DNA of 64,000 bases from Cereibacter_A sp052244495. Its GTDB lineage: Bacteria; Pseudomonadota; Alphaproteobacteria; Rhodobacterales; Rhodobacteraceae. Numbering within the stretch: position 1 is the first letter of the stretch; each line of letters opens with the position of its first letter. The notes under the pieces were generated by a model. It had not been told where the DNA came from. It did no database searches and saw nothing but the letters and a program-made list of their open reading frames with translations. Location: NCBI GenBank assembly GCA_052244495.1, contig JBQPXH010000002.1. The stretch is one strand, 5' to 3'. Positions 44,589-54,945 of this stretch are shown here, piece by piece. Both the position numbers and the translations under genes were made by a program.

Positions 44589-45191
44589 TCAAATCAGCAG
44601 CACCTGCGTCCCCACCTTGGCCAGGGGGAAGAGCTGCTGGATATGCTCGTTGTAGAGGCCGATGCACCCGTTGGACGATTTGCGGCCGATCTTGCGGGTG
44701 TCGTGGGTCCCATGGATTCGGTAGTAGGTCCACGAGAGGTAGAGCGCGTGCGTGCCGAGCGGGTTGTCCGGCGCACCGCCCTCGACCATTTCCGGCCATT
44801 CGGGGTTGCGCTCGCGCATCGCCGGCGTCGGCCGCCACGGCGGCGCCACCACCTTCTGCACCACCGAGGTCCGCCCGCGCCGCGTCAGGTCGTCCGACAG
44901 CGGAACCGACGTCGGGAAGAGCAGATAGGTCTGGCCGTCCTCGCTCCAGTAGTGCAGCGCCCGCGACGTGATGTCGACCAGGATCGCCCCGTTCCGCAGG
45001 TTCGAGAAGTAGGGCTGCCAGTCGAGCATCCGGAAGCTCGAGATGTTGTTTCTCACCGGGCTCTGGGCCGCGGGGATGATGCTCTCCGTCTCTTCCTGCG
45101 CACGCGCCGGCAGCGCCATGGCGCCAAGCCCCGCGGCGGCGCTCCACAAGAGCGTGCGACGGTCGAGCCTGTTCGATTGATCCGCACCCAT
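44589..45191 (-). CDS. L,D-transpeptidase (YkuD domain), Tat-type signal
   Basis: A 200-residue exported enzyme of the ErfK/YbiS/YcfS family, which forms 3-3 peptidoglycan cross-links or links proteins to peptidoglycan. The N-terminus has LDRRTLLWSAAAGLGAMAL, a twin-arginine-like signal, with cleavage likely after ARA. The YkuD active site is seen as HGTHDTRKIGRKSSNGCIGL, with the catalytic Cys in SNGC. The start is placed at MGADQSNRLDRR with GGAGACGAG upstream. It is divergent from a CAP-domain lipoprotein gene. Confidence 0.93.
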   Translation of the reverse strand: MGADQSNRLDRRTLLWSAAAGLGAMALPARAQEETESIIPAAQSPVRNNISSFRMLDWQPYFSNLRNGAILVDITSRALHYWSEDGQTYLLFPTSVPLSDDLTRRGRTSVVQKVVAPPWRPTPAMRERNPEWPEMVEGGAPDNPLGTHALYLSWTYYRIHGTHDTRKIGRKSSNGCIGLYNEHIQQLFPLAKVGTQVLLI

Positions 45192-45370
45192 TCCGCTCGT
45201 CTCCTTGATCTTGGTCCCGGAAATTTTCGGACCGCGGCATCCTATCGTCCCGCGCCATTGGCGACAATTCACGGCCTCGTCAACGGCGAACTCGCCTTCC
45301 GAGATGCGTTTGAACAAGCTGCGGCCTTTCTGTTATGAGAGCCGCAACATTCCTTTTGGGTGGATGACAC

Positions 45371-45913
45371 ATGAAGACTATCTCCGCGCTCGCCCTGTGT
45401 GGCGCCCTGGTCCTCTCGGCCTGCGCCTCGACGACCGAGGTCGCGCTGGGGCCGGACGGCAAGCCGCTGCCGCAGGTCTACAGGATCGGCCCGGGACAGG
45501 AGAGCGACATCACCTACCGGCTGCTCGACTCGGTGAACACGCTGCGGCAGGCGAAGGGCGCGGCCCCGCTCCGGCTCAACTCGCAGCTGACGGCCGCGGC
45601 GGCGACGCATTCGCGGGACATGTCGGTGCAGAACCGCCCGTGGCACTTCGGTTCCGACGGCTCGTCGCCGCTCGTCCGCGTCCAGCGCGCCGGCTACGCA
45701 GGCAAGCTGAAGGGCGAGCTCATTTCCGAAACCTACCAGACCGAGCTGGAGACGCTGGCCGCCTGGATGGAGCAGAAGGACACGCGCGAGATCGTGCTGG
45801 ATCCGACGGCGACGGACCTCGGCTTCGCCTGGTACCAGGAGTCTCAGGGGAAGATCTGGTGGACGGTCGTCACCGGCACCGACCAGGGCCCGATGACGGT
45901 GGCGGGTCTCTGA
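45371..45913 (+). CDS. CAP-domain (SCP/PR1-like) lipoprotein
   Basis: A 180-residue lipoprotein. MKTISALALCGALVLSACAS has a lipobox with Cys18. From about residue 45 a CAP/SCP domain is seen: LLDSVNTLRQAKGAAPLRLN, AAAATHSRDMSVQNRPWHFG and the late TDLGFAWYQ. Bacterial CAP proteins are poorly understood envelope proteins. It lies between two L,D-transpeptidase genes, one divergent and one convergent, which suggests a cell-wall role. Confidence 0.88.
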   Translation: MKTISALALCGALVLSACASTTEVALGPDGKPLPQVYRIGPGQESDITYRLLDSVNTLRQAKGAAPLRLNSQLTAAAATHSRDMSVQNRPWHFGSDGSSPLVRVQRAGYAGKLKGELISETYQTELETLAAWMEQKDTREIVLDPTATDLGFAWYQESQGKIWWTVVTGTDQGPMTVAGL

Positions 45914-45964
45914 CCCGCCATCATGTCGGCCTTCGGCGGTCCCTTCCCGGGCCCGCCGCCTGCA

Positions 45965-46459
45965 TCACGGCAGGATGTAGATCGGTGTGCCGAGCCGGAG
46001 CATCGAGTAGATCTCCTCGACTTCGTCATCCGTGACGGCGATACAGCCTGCCGTCCAGTCGCGCTTGTTCGGCCCGTTATACTTGCCGCGGCCGTGGATG
46101 AAGATGTCGCCTCCGGGCTTCTTGCCCTCGAGGAAGGCCATCTTCTGATCCGCAACGTTGGGATAGGAGATCCCGACCGACAGATGATAGGTCGAGCGCG
46201 GGTTCTGGCGGTCGATGAAATAGACGCCCTCGGGCGTGCGCCCGTCGCCCTCGTACTGCTTGTGGCCGACCGGCTTGAACCCGAGCCCGATATCGTACTG
46301 GCGCAGCACCTTCGCACCGCTCAGGAGATACATCTTCCGGTCCGCCTTGTGCACCTGCACGCTGGTGACCGGAGGCCCGTCATATTTGCGGATCTTGGAA
46401 TCGCCGCAACCGGCAAGGCCGAGTGCGAGGACAATCAGGGTTATCTTCAGGATTTTCAT
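45965..46459 (-). CDS. L,D-transpeptidase lipoprotein (YkuD domain)
   Basis: A 164-residue lipoprotein. MKILKITLIVLALGLAGCG has a lipobox with Cys18. The YkuD domain includes VQVHKADRKMYLLSGAKVLR, GRTPEGVYFIDRQN and the active site IHGRGKYNGPNKRDWTAGCI, with the catalytic Cys in TAGC and His upstream. The ATG at 46459 is used; a GTG two codons upstream at 46465 is an alternative. Second such enzyme within 2 kb, convergent to the CAP gene. Confidence 0.92.
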   Translation of the reverse strand: MKILKITLIVLALGLAGCGDSKIRKYDGPPVTSVQVHKADRKMYLLSGAKVLRQYDIGLGFKPVGHKQYEGDGRTPEGVYFIDRQNPRSTYHLSVGISYPNVADQKMAFLEGKKPGGDIFIHGRGKYNGPNKRDWTAGCIAVTDDEVEEIYSMLRLGTPIYILP

Positions 46460-46633
46460 GTTCACTGCCCGACATGTTTTTTGTTCTGAGATACCGGGAA
46501 TCGGCCCGTCTCGCCAGAAGATCTTTGGGCAATGTGGTTAAGGCAGACTAAAAATTGATGCGGAGGCCGTCCCGCGCGGCGCTCGACGAGGCTCGCAGGT
46601 GCGTTCAGAAGACCATCAGCGTGCCGGCGTCCC

Positions 46634-47848
46634 TCACGCCGTCAGGCTGAGGCGCGCCACAAGTTCGACATGCGCGGACCAGCGGAACTGGTCAACCACC
46701 CGGACCCAGTCGAGACGGTAGCCGGCACCGACGAGCAGCTTCGCATCGCGCGCGAAAGTCACGGGATTGCAGGAGACGAAGGCAATCACCGGAACGCGCG
46801 CACGGGCGAGCGCCTCGCATTGCGCCTCCGCACCGGCCCGGGGCGGGTCGATCACGACGGCATCGCGCTTCTGGAGTTCCGCGGGTTCGAGTGGCCGGCG
46901 GAAGAGGTCGCGCGTCTCGACGGTCACCCGCTTCAGCCCGGCCGCCTGCCGCCAGCCACGGTCTAGCGCCGCCGTCATCGCGGCATCTCCCTCGACGGCA
47001 TGGACTTCTGCCCGCTGCGCGAGCGGAAGCGAGAAGGTGCCGACGCCCGCGAAAAGCTCCGTCACCAGTCGCGCTTCGCCAATGGCATCGCCTACCGCCG
47101 CCACCAGCGAGGCCTCGCCCTCGGAGGTCGCCTGAAGGAAGGCCCCGGGCGGAGGAACGACACGCGCCGGTCCGAAGGCCTGCGCCGGCGGCACGCGCAG
47201 CGCGATCGTCTCGCCCTCCCATGTCAGCCGGGCAAGTCCCCGCTTTTCGGCAAGCTGTGCGAGGTCCGCCCGAAGCGCCGCATCCAGTTCCTTGCCACCG
47301 GTCACGGCCACATCCGGGCCACCGAGACTTCGGGTTACGGTCAGCGAGAGCTCGGCCGAGCGCGAGCCGCCGGCCTTCACCAGCGCCTCGAGCGCCGGAA
47401 TCGCCGCCATCAGCTCGGGATGAAGCAGCTTGCACTCCGGGATCGCGATGATTGTTTCCGACTGACGCGCGTGGAATCCCACCAGCGCGCCGCCCTTCGT
47501 CCGCCGACCCGAGAGCGTCGCGCGACGGCGCGACGAGGGCGGCGAGATGGCCATCGGCCGGAAGGGCGCCTCGAGTCCCTGCCCCGCCAGCGCGGAGCGG
47601 ACGGCCTCCTGCTTCCAGCCTGCGACGAAGCCGTCCGAGGCATGCTGCAGCAGGCAGCCGCCGCAGCTTCGGGCATGGGGGCAAGGCGGACGCACCCGGT
47701 CGGGCGAGGGCGTGAGGATGCGCGGCGCGGCGATCCGGCCCTGCATCACGTCGCCTTCGACCGTCTCGCCGGGCAAGGCACCGCTCACGAAGACCCCCTG
47801 GCCCATCGCATCGCCCAGATGGCCAAGCCTCTCGATGGTGACGATCAC
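46634..47848 (-). CDS. Class I RNA methyltransferase of the TrmA/RumA family
   Basis: A 404-residue enzyme expected to make 5-methyluridine in rRNA or tRNA. A TRAM-like N-terminus (IVTIERLGHLGDAMGQGVFV) is followed by an iron-sulfur Cys cluster motif CPHARSCGGC. The SAM site is LVTELFAGVGTFSLPLA, and the catalytic Cys lies in FVSCNPVTFARD. The start is GTG and overlaps the ABC transporter stop by 4 nt (GTGA). Whether it is RlmD-like or TrmA-like is not decided here. Confidence 0.93.
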   Translation of the reverse strand: MIVTIERLGHLGDAMGQGVFVSGALPGETVEGDVMQGRIAAPRILTPSPDRVRPPCPHARSCGGCLLQHASDGFVAGWKQEAVRSALAGQGLEAPFRPMAISPPSSRRRATLSGRRTKGGALVGFHARQSETIIAIPECKLLHPELMAAIPALEALVKAGGSRSAELSLTVTRSLGGPDVAVTGGKELDAALRADLAQLAEKRGLARLTWEGETIALRVPPAQAFGPARVVPPPGAFLQATSEGEASLVAAVGDAIGEARLVTELFAGVGTFSLPLAQRAEVHAVEGDAAMTAALDRGWRQAAGLKRVTVETRDLFRRPLEPAELQKRDAVVIDPPRAGAEAQCEALARARVPVIAFVSCNPVTFARDAKLLVGAGYRLDWVRVVDQFRWSAHVELVARLSLTA

Positions 47849-49685
47849 TCCGCGGCCTCTTCCTCGCACCCCATGAAGCCGCCGCTTTGCCGGTTCCAGT
47901 AGCGGGCGTAAAGGCCGTTCAGCGCGAGAAGCTCGTCATGGGTGCCCTCTTCGACCAGAAGGCCGCGGTCGAGCACGACGATCCGGTCCATCGCCGCGAT
48001 GGTTGAAAGCCGGTGCGCGATCGCAAGCACGGTCTTGCCCTCCATCACGCGGGCCAGCGCCTCCTGGATCGAGGCCTCGACCTCGCTGTCGAGCGCCGAG
48101 GTGGCTTCGTCCAGCACGAGGATCGGTGCGTCCTTGAGGAACGCGCGCGCCAGCGCGATCCGCTGCCGCTGCCCGCCCGACAACTTGACCCCGCGCTCGC
48201 CCAGGAAGGCGTCATAGCCGTGGCGGCCGGAGTGGTCCGCCATGCTGACGATGAAGTCGTCGGCCTCCGCCGCGCGGGCGGCGGCGATCATCTCGTCCTC
48301 GGTCGCATCCGGGCGGCCATACATGATGTTGTCCCGCGCCGAGCGGTTGAACATCGCGGTTTCCTGCGTGACCATCGCGATCTGCCGGCGCAGGCTCTCC
48401 TGCGTGATACTGCGCAGGTCCTGCCCGTCAACCAGCACCCGCCCCTCCTCGGGGTCGTAGAGCCGGAGGAGCAGCGAGACGAGCGTGGATTTGCCGGCCC
48501 CCGAGGCGCCCACGATGCCGAGCTTCTCGCCCGGCCGCACGGTCAGGTCGAGCTCGCGGAGACCCCCGACGCCGCGCCCGTAGGCGAAACTCACACGGTC
48601 GAAGCGGATCTCTCCCTCGACCCGCGCAAGCATGGCGGCGCCCGGGCGGTCGGGCAGCGCGTGGGGCACCGAGAGGGTGCGCATCCCGTCCTCGACCTCG
48701 CCGACCGAGGTGTAGATCGACATCAGCGTGAAGCTCACCCAGCCCGACATCTGCGAGATGCGCATGGCGATGGCGCCCGCCGCAGCGATGGCACCCGCGG
48801 TGGCCTCGCCCCGTTGCCACAGAAGGAGCGTCCCCCCGATCAGCAGCACCGGCAAGAGCCCCGAGAGCGTCATCAGCGCAGAGCGGAACCAGGTCGAGAT
48901 CACGCCGAACTCGAGCGAGCGCTCGCGGAAGCTCTCCATCGCCCGCAGCGCCACCTGATCCTCGAAGGCGGCATGGGCGAAGAGCTTTACCGTCTTGATG
49001 TTGGTGATCGTGTCCACCACCTGCCCCGAGACCATGGCGCGGGCCGAGGCGCGGGCGGCGGAATTCTCGCGCACCCTGGGCAGGTAATAGCGGATGAGGC
49101 CGAGGTAGGCCACGAGCCAGAGGCCCAGCGCCGCGGCAACCCGCCAGTCCACCGACAGGAGGTAGAGTGCCGATGCTACGACCGAGGCCAAAGCGAAGGC
49201 CACCGTGTTGATGATCTCGGTCACGGCGTCGGTGACGGCGCGGGCCGCCTGCATCTGCTTCTGCGCGATGCGGCCGGCGAAGTCGTTGTCGAAGAAGGTC
49301 ACCGCCTGTCCCAATGTCCAGCGGTGAAGCCGGCTCAGCACCAGCGGCAGGACGTTAGGGCCGATGACGATGGCGTTAGAGGCCGAGGAGAGGCCGAACG
49401 AGAGCGGCCGCAGGAAGAGGTAGAAGGCAAGGAAGAGGGCGAGCAGCCCCACGTGCTCGGCAAAGAAGCCTGCGGGTCCCGAGGCCACGGCCGCGTCGAT
49501 GACCCAGCCGATGATCATGGCCGACACGACTTCGAAAGTGCCGGCGAGCGCGGACAGGACCGCGGCCACCGAGAGCATCGGCCACGAACCGCGCAGGCAC
49601 CAGCGCATGAAGGCGCCGAGCTTCTGCGGCGGCGGCCCTTCCGCCGGTCGGAAGGCGTCGATCAGGCTGCCGAGCCGGATAAGTC

Positions 49686-49689
<4 letters not shown>
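47845..49689 (-). CDS. ABC exporter half-transporter, subunit 2 of a pair
   Basis: A 614-residue protein with an N-terminal six-helix exporter domain (about residues 30-330) and a C-terminal ATPase. Walker A is GIVGASGAGKSTL, the signature KLSGGQRQRIALARA and Walker B ILVLDEATSALD with an intact catalytic Glu. The ATG overlaps the stop of the preceding ABC gene by 4 nt, so both are made together and probably form a heterodimer like BmrCD or TM287/288 (inference). Substrate unknown. Confidence 0.93.
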
Positions 49690-51530
<1,841 letters not shown>

Positions 51531-51591
51531 CGGGGGCCTCGTGAATGCCGCCAAGATATAGACTTCTTCCCTGTGAAGGAAATGCGCAGAT

Positions 51592-52734
51592 TCAGGCCAG
51601 CAGGGCCTCGCGGTCGAGCCGGAAGCCCGAGGCGATCCAGCGCTCCTCGAGTTCCCGAAGGCGCGCGCCCAGCGCCGGTCCGCAGAGGGCGGGCATGAGG
51701 TCGGCGGCCCTGACGGGAAAACGCGCGTCGGCACCCCTTGCCACCGCCGCCTCCCAACCCTCGGGAGGCGCAGTCGCGGTCAGGGCCGCCCGCAAGAGCA
51801 CCGCGCCCGCGCCCAGCCGCGCGCCCAGCCGATAGCCCCGCTCGGCAGGCGGCGCTTCCTCGACCACTGCGGAAAGCAGCTTCTCCAGCGACTGCGCGTC
51901 GGCGCGCGACAGGCGCAGGTGCCCGGCTGCGTCCTCGCCGCCAAGGCTCGCGAGGCGCACGAGCCAGTCCGGCTCGCGACCGGCCTCGAGATGCACCAGC
52001 ACGGGAAGCGTCCGGGACTCGGCCCCCGGAAGGACGGGGGCGAGCACCCCCGCCCTCTCCATCGCGGCGACGGCAGGCGCAGGATCCGCGGCGCCGAGCA
52101 GCTTGCGCATCTCGGCGCCGACCCGCTCCCGCGAGAGATGGCCGATCCCTTCCACCCGCGCCGCGCAGGCGGCGAGACCCTCGGCGTCGAGCCCGCCCGC
52201 GGGATCGCCGTAGATCGCGTGGAAACGGAAGAAGCGGAGGATGCGCAGGTAATCCTCCTCGATCCGCCGGATCGGGTCGCCGACGAAACGCACCCGGCGA
52301 GCAATGAGGTCGGGAAGCCCGCCGAGCGGGTCGATGACCGTCCCGGAAATCTCGGCATAGAGCGCGTTCATCGTGAAGTCGCGCCGCGCGGCATCCTCGG
52401 CCACATCGTCCGAGAAGGCCACGACGGCATGCCGTCCGAAGGTCTCGACGTCGCGGCGGAAGGTCGTCACCTCGTGCGGCACGCCGTCCGCGACCACGGT
52501 GACGGTGCCATGCTCGATCCCCGTCGGCACCACCTTCAGCCCCGCGGCAGAGGCGAGGGCGGAGACCCGTTCGGGCAGCGCGTCGGTCGCAAGATCCAGA
52601 TCGGCGACGGGTTGGCCGAGCAGCGCGTTCCGGACGCAGCCCCCGACGAAAAGGGCCCGATGGCCCGCCTCGTCCAGCACGGCACAAAGCGTCTGCGTCC
52701 CCGGCTGCGAGAGCCAGTCGCCTGTAATCCTCAC
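51592..52734 (-). CDS. cca: CCA tRNA nucleotidyltransferase (poly(A) polymerase family)
   Basis: A 380-residue class II nucleotidyltransferase adding CCA to tRNA 3' ends. The head domain has FVGGCVRNALLG and the catalytic DLDLATD near residue 45. RRDFTMNALY, DPLGGLPDLIARRVRFVGDP and EDYLRILRFFRFHA follow as expected. The start is GTG at 52734, overlapping the NUDIX stop by 4 nt (GTGA), and fits the family N-terminus better than the longer open frame. Confidence 0.95.
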   Translation of the reverse strand: MRITGDWLSQPGTQTLCAVLDEAGHRALFVGGCVRNALLGQPVADLDLATDALPERVSALASAAGLKVVPTGIEHGTVTVVADGVPHEVTTFRRDVETFGRHAVVAFSDDVAEDAARRDFTMNALYAEISGTVIDPLGGLPDLIARRVRFVGDPIRRIEEDYLRILRFFRFHAIYGDPAGGLDAEGLAACAARVEGIGHLSRERVGAEMRKLLGAADPAPAVAAMERAGVLAPVLPGAESRTLPVLVHLEAGREPDWLVRLASLGGEDAAGHLRLSRADAQSLEKLLSAVVEEAPPAERGYRLGARLGAGAVLLRAALTATAPPEGWEAAVARGADARFPVRAADLMPALCGPALGARLRELEERWIASGFRLDREALLA

Positions 52735-53318
52735 GGCTGCATCCTCTCGGCGAAGCCCCGCAGGATGCGCGCGGTCGCCCCCCAGATGTAGTAGGGCCCA
52801 TAGGGCACGACGTAGTAGCTGCGCCACCCGCCGCGCCAGAGCCGCCTCTCCACCCGGTAGCGTGCGAGGTCCAGCACATGCGAGAGCGGGACGGTGAAGG
52901 CCTCCTCCACCTCGGCCTCCTGCAGGACGGGAACGAAGTCGCCGTGCACCTGCGCCAGCACCGGAACGACGGTATAGCCCGTCACCGTCTCATGCGACGG
53001 AAGCCTGCCAATCAGGTGGACCTGCGTCTCGGGCAGGCCGATCTCCTCGCGCGCCTCGCGCAGCGCCGCGGCCTCGGCGCTCGCATCCTCCGGGTCGATC
53101 TTGCCGCCCGGGAAGGCGATCTGTCCCGGATGATGCGCGAGATGCGAGGCGCGCTTGGTCAGGATGACCTGCGCCCCGCCCTCGCGTTGCCAGACAGGCA
53201 CCAGCACCGCCGCCGCGCGCAGGCGGCGCTCGGGCGGCAGCACCATGCCGGGATCGAGGTCATGGTCGGACGAGGCGGCGCCGCCGCTCTCCAGCGCGCG
53301 GCGCAGCGCCTCAGGCAT
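52731..53318 (-). CDS. NUDIX CoA pyrophosphatase (NudL-like)
   Basis: A 195-residue protein with the CoA-pyrophosphatase pattern LTKRASHLAHHPGQIAFPGG directly before the NUDIX box GGKIDPEDASAEAAALREAR and EEIGL. These enzymes cleave CoA or its derivatives to 3',5'-ADP and phosphopantetheine. The C-terminal IWGATARILRGFAERM block is also typical. It overlaps hslO by 8 nt and cca by 4 nt in one operon. Confidence 0.92.
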   Translation of the reverse strand: MPEALRRALESGGAASSDHDLDPGMVLPPERRLRAAAVLVPVWQREGGAQVILTKRASHLAHHPGQIAFPGGKIDPEDASAEAAALREAREEIGLPETQVHLIGRLPSHETVTGYTVVPVLAQVHGDFVPVLQEAEVEEAFTVPLSHVLDLARYRVERRLWRGGWRSYYVVPYGPYYIWGATARILRGFAERMQP

Positions 53319-54300
53319 CGTCGCTCCTCGCCCCTGTTCCGAGCGTTGCGGGGTCGAACTCGTAATGCGCGCCGCAGAACTGGCAGTCGGCGGTGAGGAT
53401 GCCCTCCTCGGTCGTCATCTCGGCGATCTCCTCGGGCGAGTAGATCGAGAGCGACTCGCGCACCCGGTCGGCCGAGCAGGAACAGCCGAAGCGCAGCGTC
53501 TGCGCCTCGAACACCCGCGGCGTCTCCTCGTGGAAGAGCCGCACGAGCAGGTCCGGCGGCTGGACGGACGGACCCACCAGTTCCAGATCCTCGACCGTGT
53601 CAAGGAGCAGGTTCACCCGGGTCCAGTTCTCGCCCTCGTCGCCGTCGAGCAGGTCTTGATGCTGCAGGAGGCCACCCTCGCCCGAGCCGCCTTCGCCCGC
53701 CACGCCCGGCGAGGCCTTGGGCATGTGCTGAAGCATCACGCCGCCGCCGCGCCAGTGGGTCGCGCCACTGGCGGTGGACAGCCCGAAGGACAGGGCGAAC
53801 CGGGTCGGCAGCTGCTCGGACTGCGCGAAATAGGTCTCGGCGCAGGCGGTGAGCGAGCCTCCGGCGATGGGCGTGATGCCCTGGTAGGGCACCATCCCCT
53901 GTCCCTGATCGATCAGGATGGCGAAATAGCCCTCGCCCAGTTGATCGAAGGCCGGCGCGCCGGGCCGGAGGTCCTCGGCCACGAAACTGGCATAGGCGCG
54001 GATGCGCGCCGGCTGCCCGTCCTCGGCGGGTCCGTAGTAGTCCGTGGCGATCATGCGCACCGCGCCGTTGCCGCGGATCTGCAACGACAGCTTCCAGCGC
54101 AGCTTGATGGCCTGACCGATGAGGGCCGTCAGCAGAGAGGCCTCGGCCACCAGCGCCTCGATCTGCGGCGGGTAGTCATGCTTCGACAGCACCTCCTCGA
54201 GCACGCCGTCCAGCCGCACGACGCGGCCGCGGATGTCCGAGCGGTCAAGCTGGAAAGGCAGGACGGTATCGTCCCAGGCGATCTTCGAACCGATGGTCAT
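53311..54300 (-). CDS. hslO: Redox-regulated chaperone Hsp33
   Basis: A 329-residue holdase that is switched on by oxidation. The core runs from MTIGSKIAWDDTVLPFQL through YQGITPIAGGSLTACAETYF. The C-terminal zinc switch has the CxC ... CxxC pattern: FGCSCSADRV and TADCQFCGAHYEF. AAGGAAA precedes the ATG. A heat-shock promoter element lies 40-67 nt upstream at 54340-54367. The gene leads an hslO-NUDIX-cca unit. Confidence 0.95.
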   Translation of the reverse strand: MTIGSKIAWDDTVLPFQLDRSDIRGRVVRLDGVLEEVLSKHDYPPQIEALVAEASLLTALIGQAIKLRWKLSLQIRGNGAVRMIATDYYGPAEDGQPARIRAYASFVAEDLRPGAPAFDQLGEGYFAILIDQGQGMVPYQGITPIAGGSLTACAETYFAQSEQLPTRFALSFGLSTASGATHWRGGGVMLQHMPKASPGVAGEGGSGEGGLLQHQDLLDGDEGENWTRVNLLLDTVEDLELVGPSVQPPDLLVRLFHEETPRVFEAQTLRFGCSCSADRVRESLSIYSPEEIAEMTTEEGILTADCQFCGAHYEFDPATLGTGARSDDA

Positions 54301-54339
54301 GGGGTTTCCTTGAGGCATGAGCCTTGGCATACCGCCACA

Positions 54340-54367
54340 ATATAGGCGGAACAACGGGTGGACCAAG
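54340..54367 (-). promoter_or_regulatory. RpoH (sigma-32) type promoter of hslO
   Basis: On the minus strand CTTG (54367-54364), 17 bp, CCTATAT (54346-54340). It is the same pattern as the dnaK element (N18 there). The transcription start would be near 54333, about 33 nt before the ATG. It overlaps the beginning of the divergent NUDIX gene. Confidence 0.7.
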
Positions 54368-54810
54368 AGCGGATGATCAGGCGGTACGGCGAGACGGTAA
54401 GTGCAGGCCGTCGCTACAAGCGCAGGCCCGGGGTCTACGCGGTGCTGATGAGCGGCCGTGACATCCTCACGACCTTCCAGGAAGAGCCGGTGCCGGAGTT
54501 TCAGCTGCCGGGCGGCGGAATAGACCCGGGCGAGCACCCCGTGGCGGCCCTGCATCGCGAGGTGATGGAGGAGACCGGCTGGCGCATCGGCGAGATCCGC
54601 CGGATCGGCGCCTTCCGCCGCTTCACCTATATGCCGGAATACGATCTCTGGGCCGAGAAGCTCTGCGCGGTCTATACGGCCCGCCCGATCCGGCGCCTAG
54701 GCCCGCCGACCGAGGCCGGGCATCACGCCGTCTGGTTGCCGGCCGAGGAGGCTCTGGTCCGGCTCGGCAACCCGGGCGACCGAGCCTTGCTGGCGCGTGC
54801 GCTGCGCTGA
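54358..54810 (+). CDS. NUDIX hydrolase, substrate unknown
   Basis: A 150-residue protein with the NUDIX box GGGIDPGEHPVAALHREVME followed by ETGW. YKRRPGVYAVLMSGRDILTT precedes it. The family is broad and no substrate motif is recognisable. The start is GTG at 54358; an ATG at 54373 in frame is equally possible. Its 5' end overlaps the divergent hslO promoter. A region rich in inverted repeats follows it. Confidence 0.88.
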   Translation: MDQERMIRRYGETVSAGRRYKRRPGVYAVLMSGRDILTTFQEEPVPEFQLPGGGIDPGEHPVAALHREVMEETGWRIGEIRRIGAFRRFTYMPEYDLWAEKLCAVYTARPIRRLGPPTEAGHHAVWLPAEEALVRLGNPGDRALLARALR

Positions 54811-54945
54811 ACACGGCCAGCAGGATCCGCCGTCGGTTCCCGAGGAAGACCTGCGGCGGGCGGATCCGTGCGGAACAGGACTGGCGAGGTCCTGTCCGCC
54901 GATGCGATGCGGATCCGGACCGTCCGGCTACGCCGCCTCTCGCGC
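54811..54945. other. Convergent intergenic region with inverted repeats
   Basis: Between the NUDIX gene and the REC-PP2C gene. ACAGGAC / GTCCTGT forms a 7-bp stem with a 7-nt loop. A wider pair GGATCCGCC / GGCGGATCC lies just upstream of it. Neither has a clear T-tract. They may end transcription from both sides. Confidence 0.4.
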
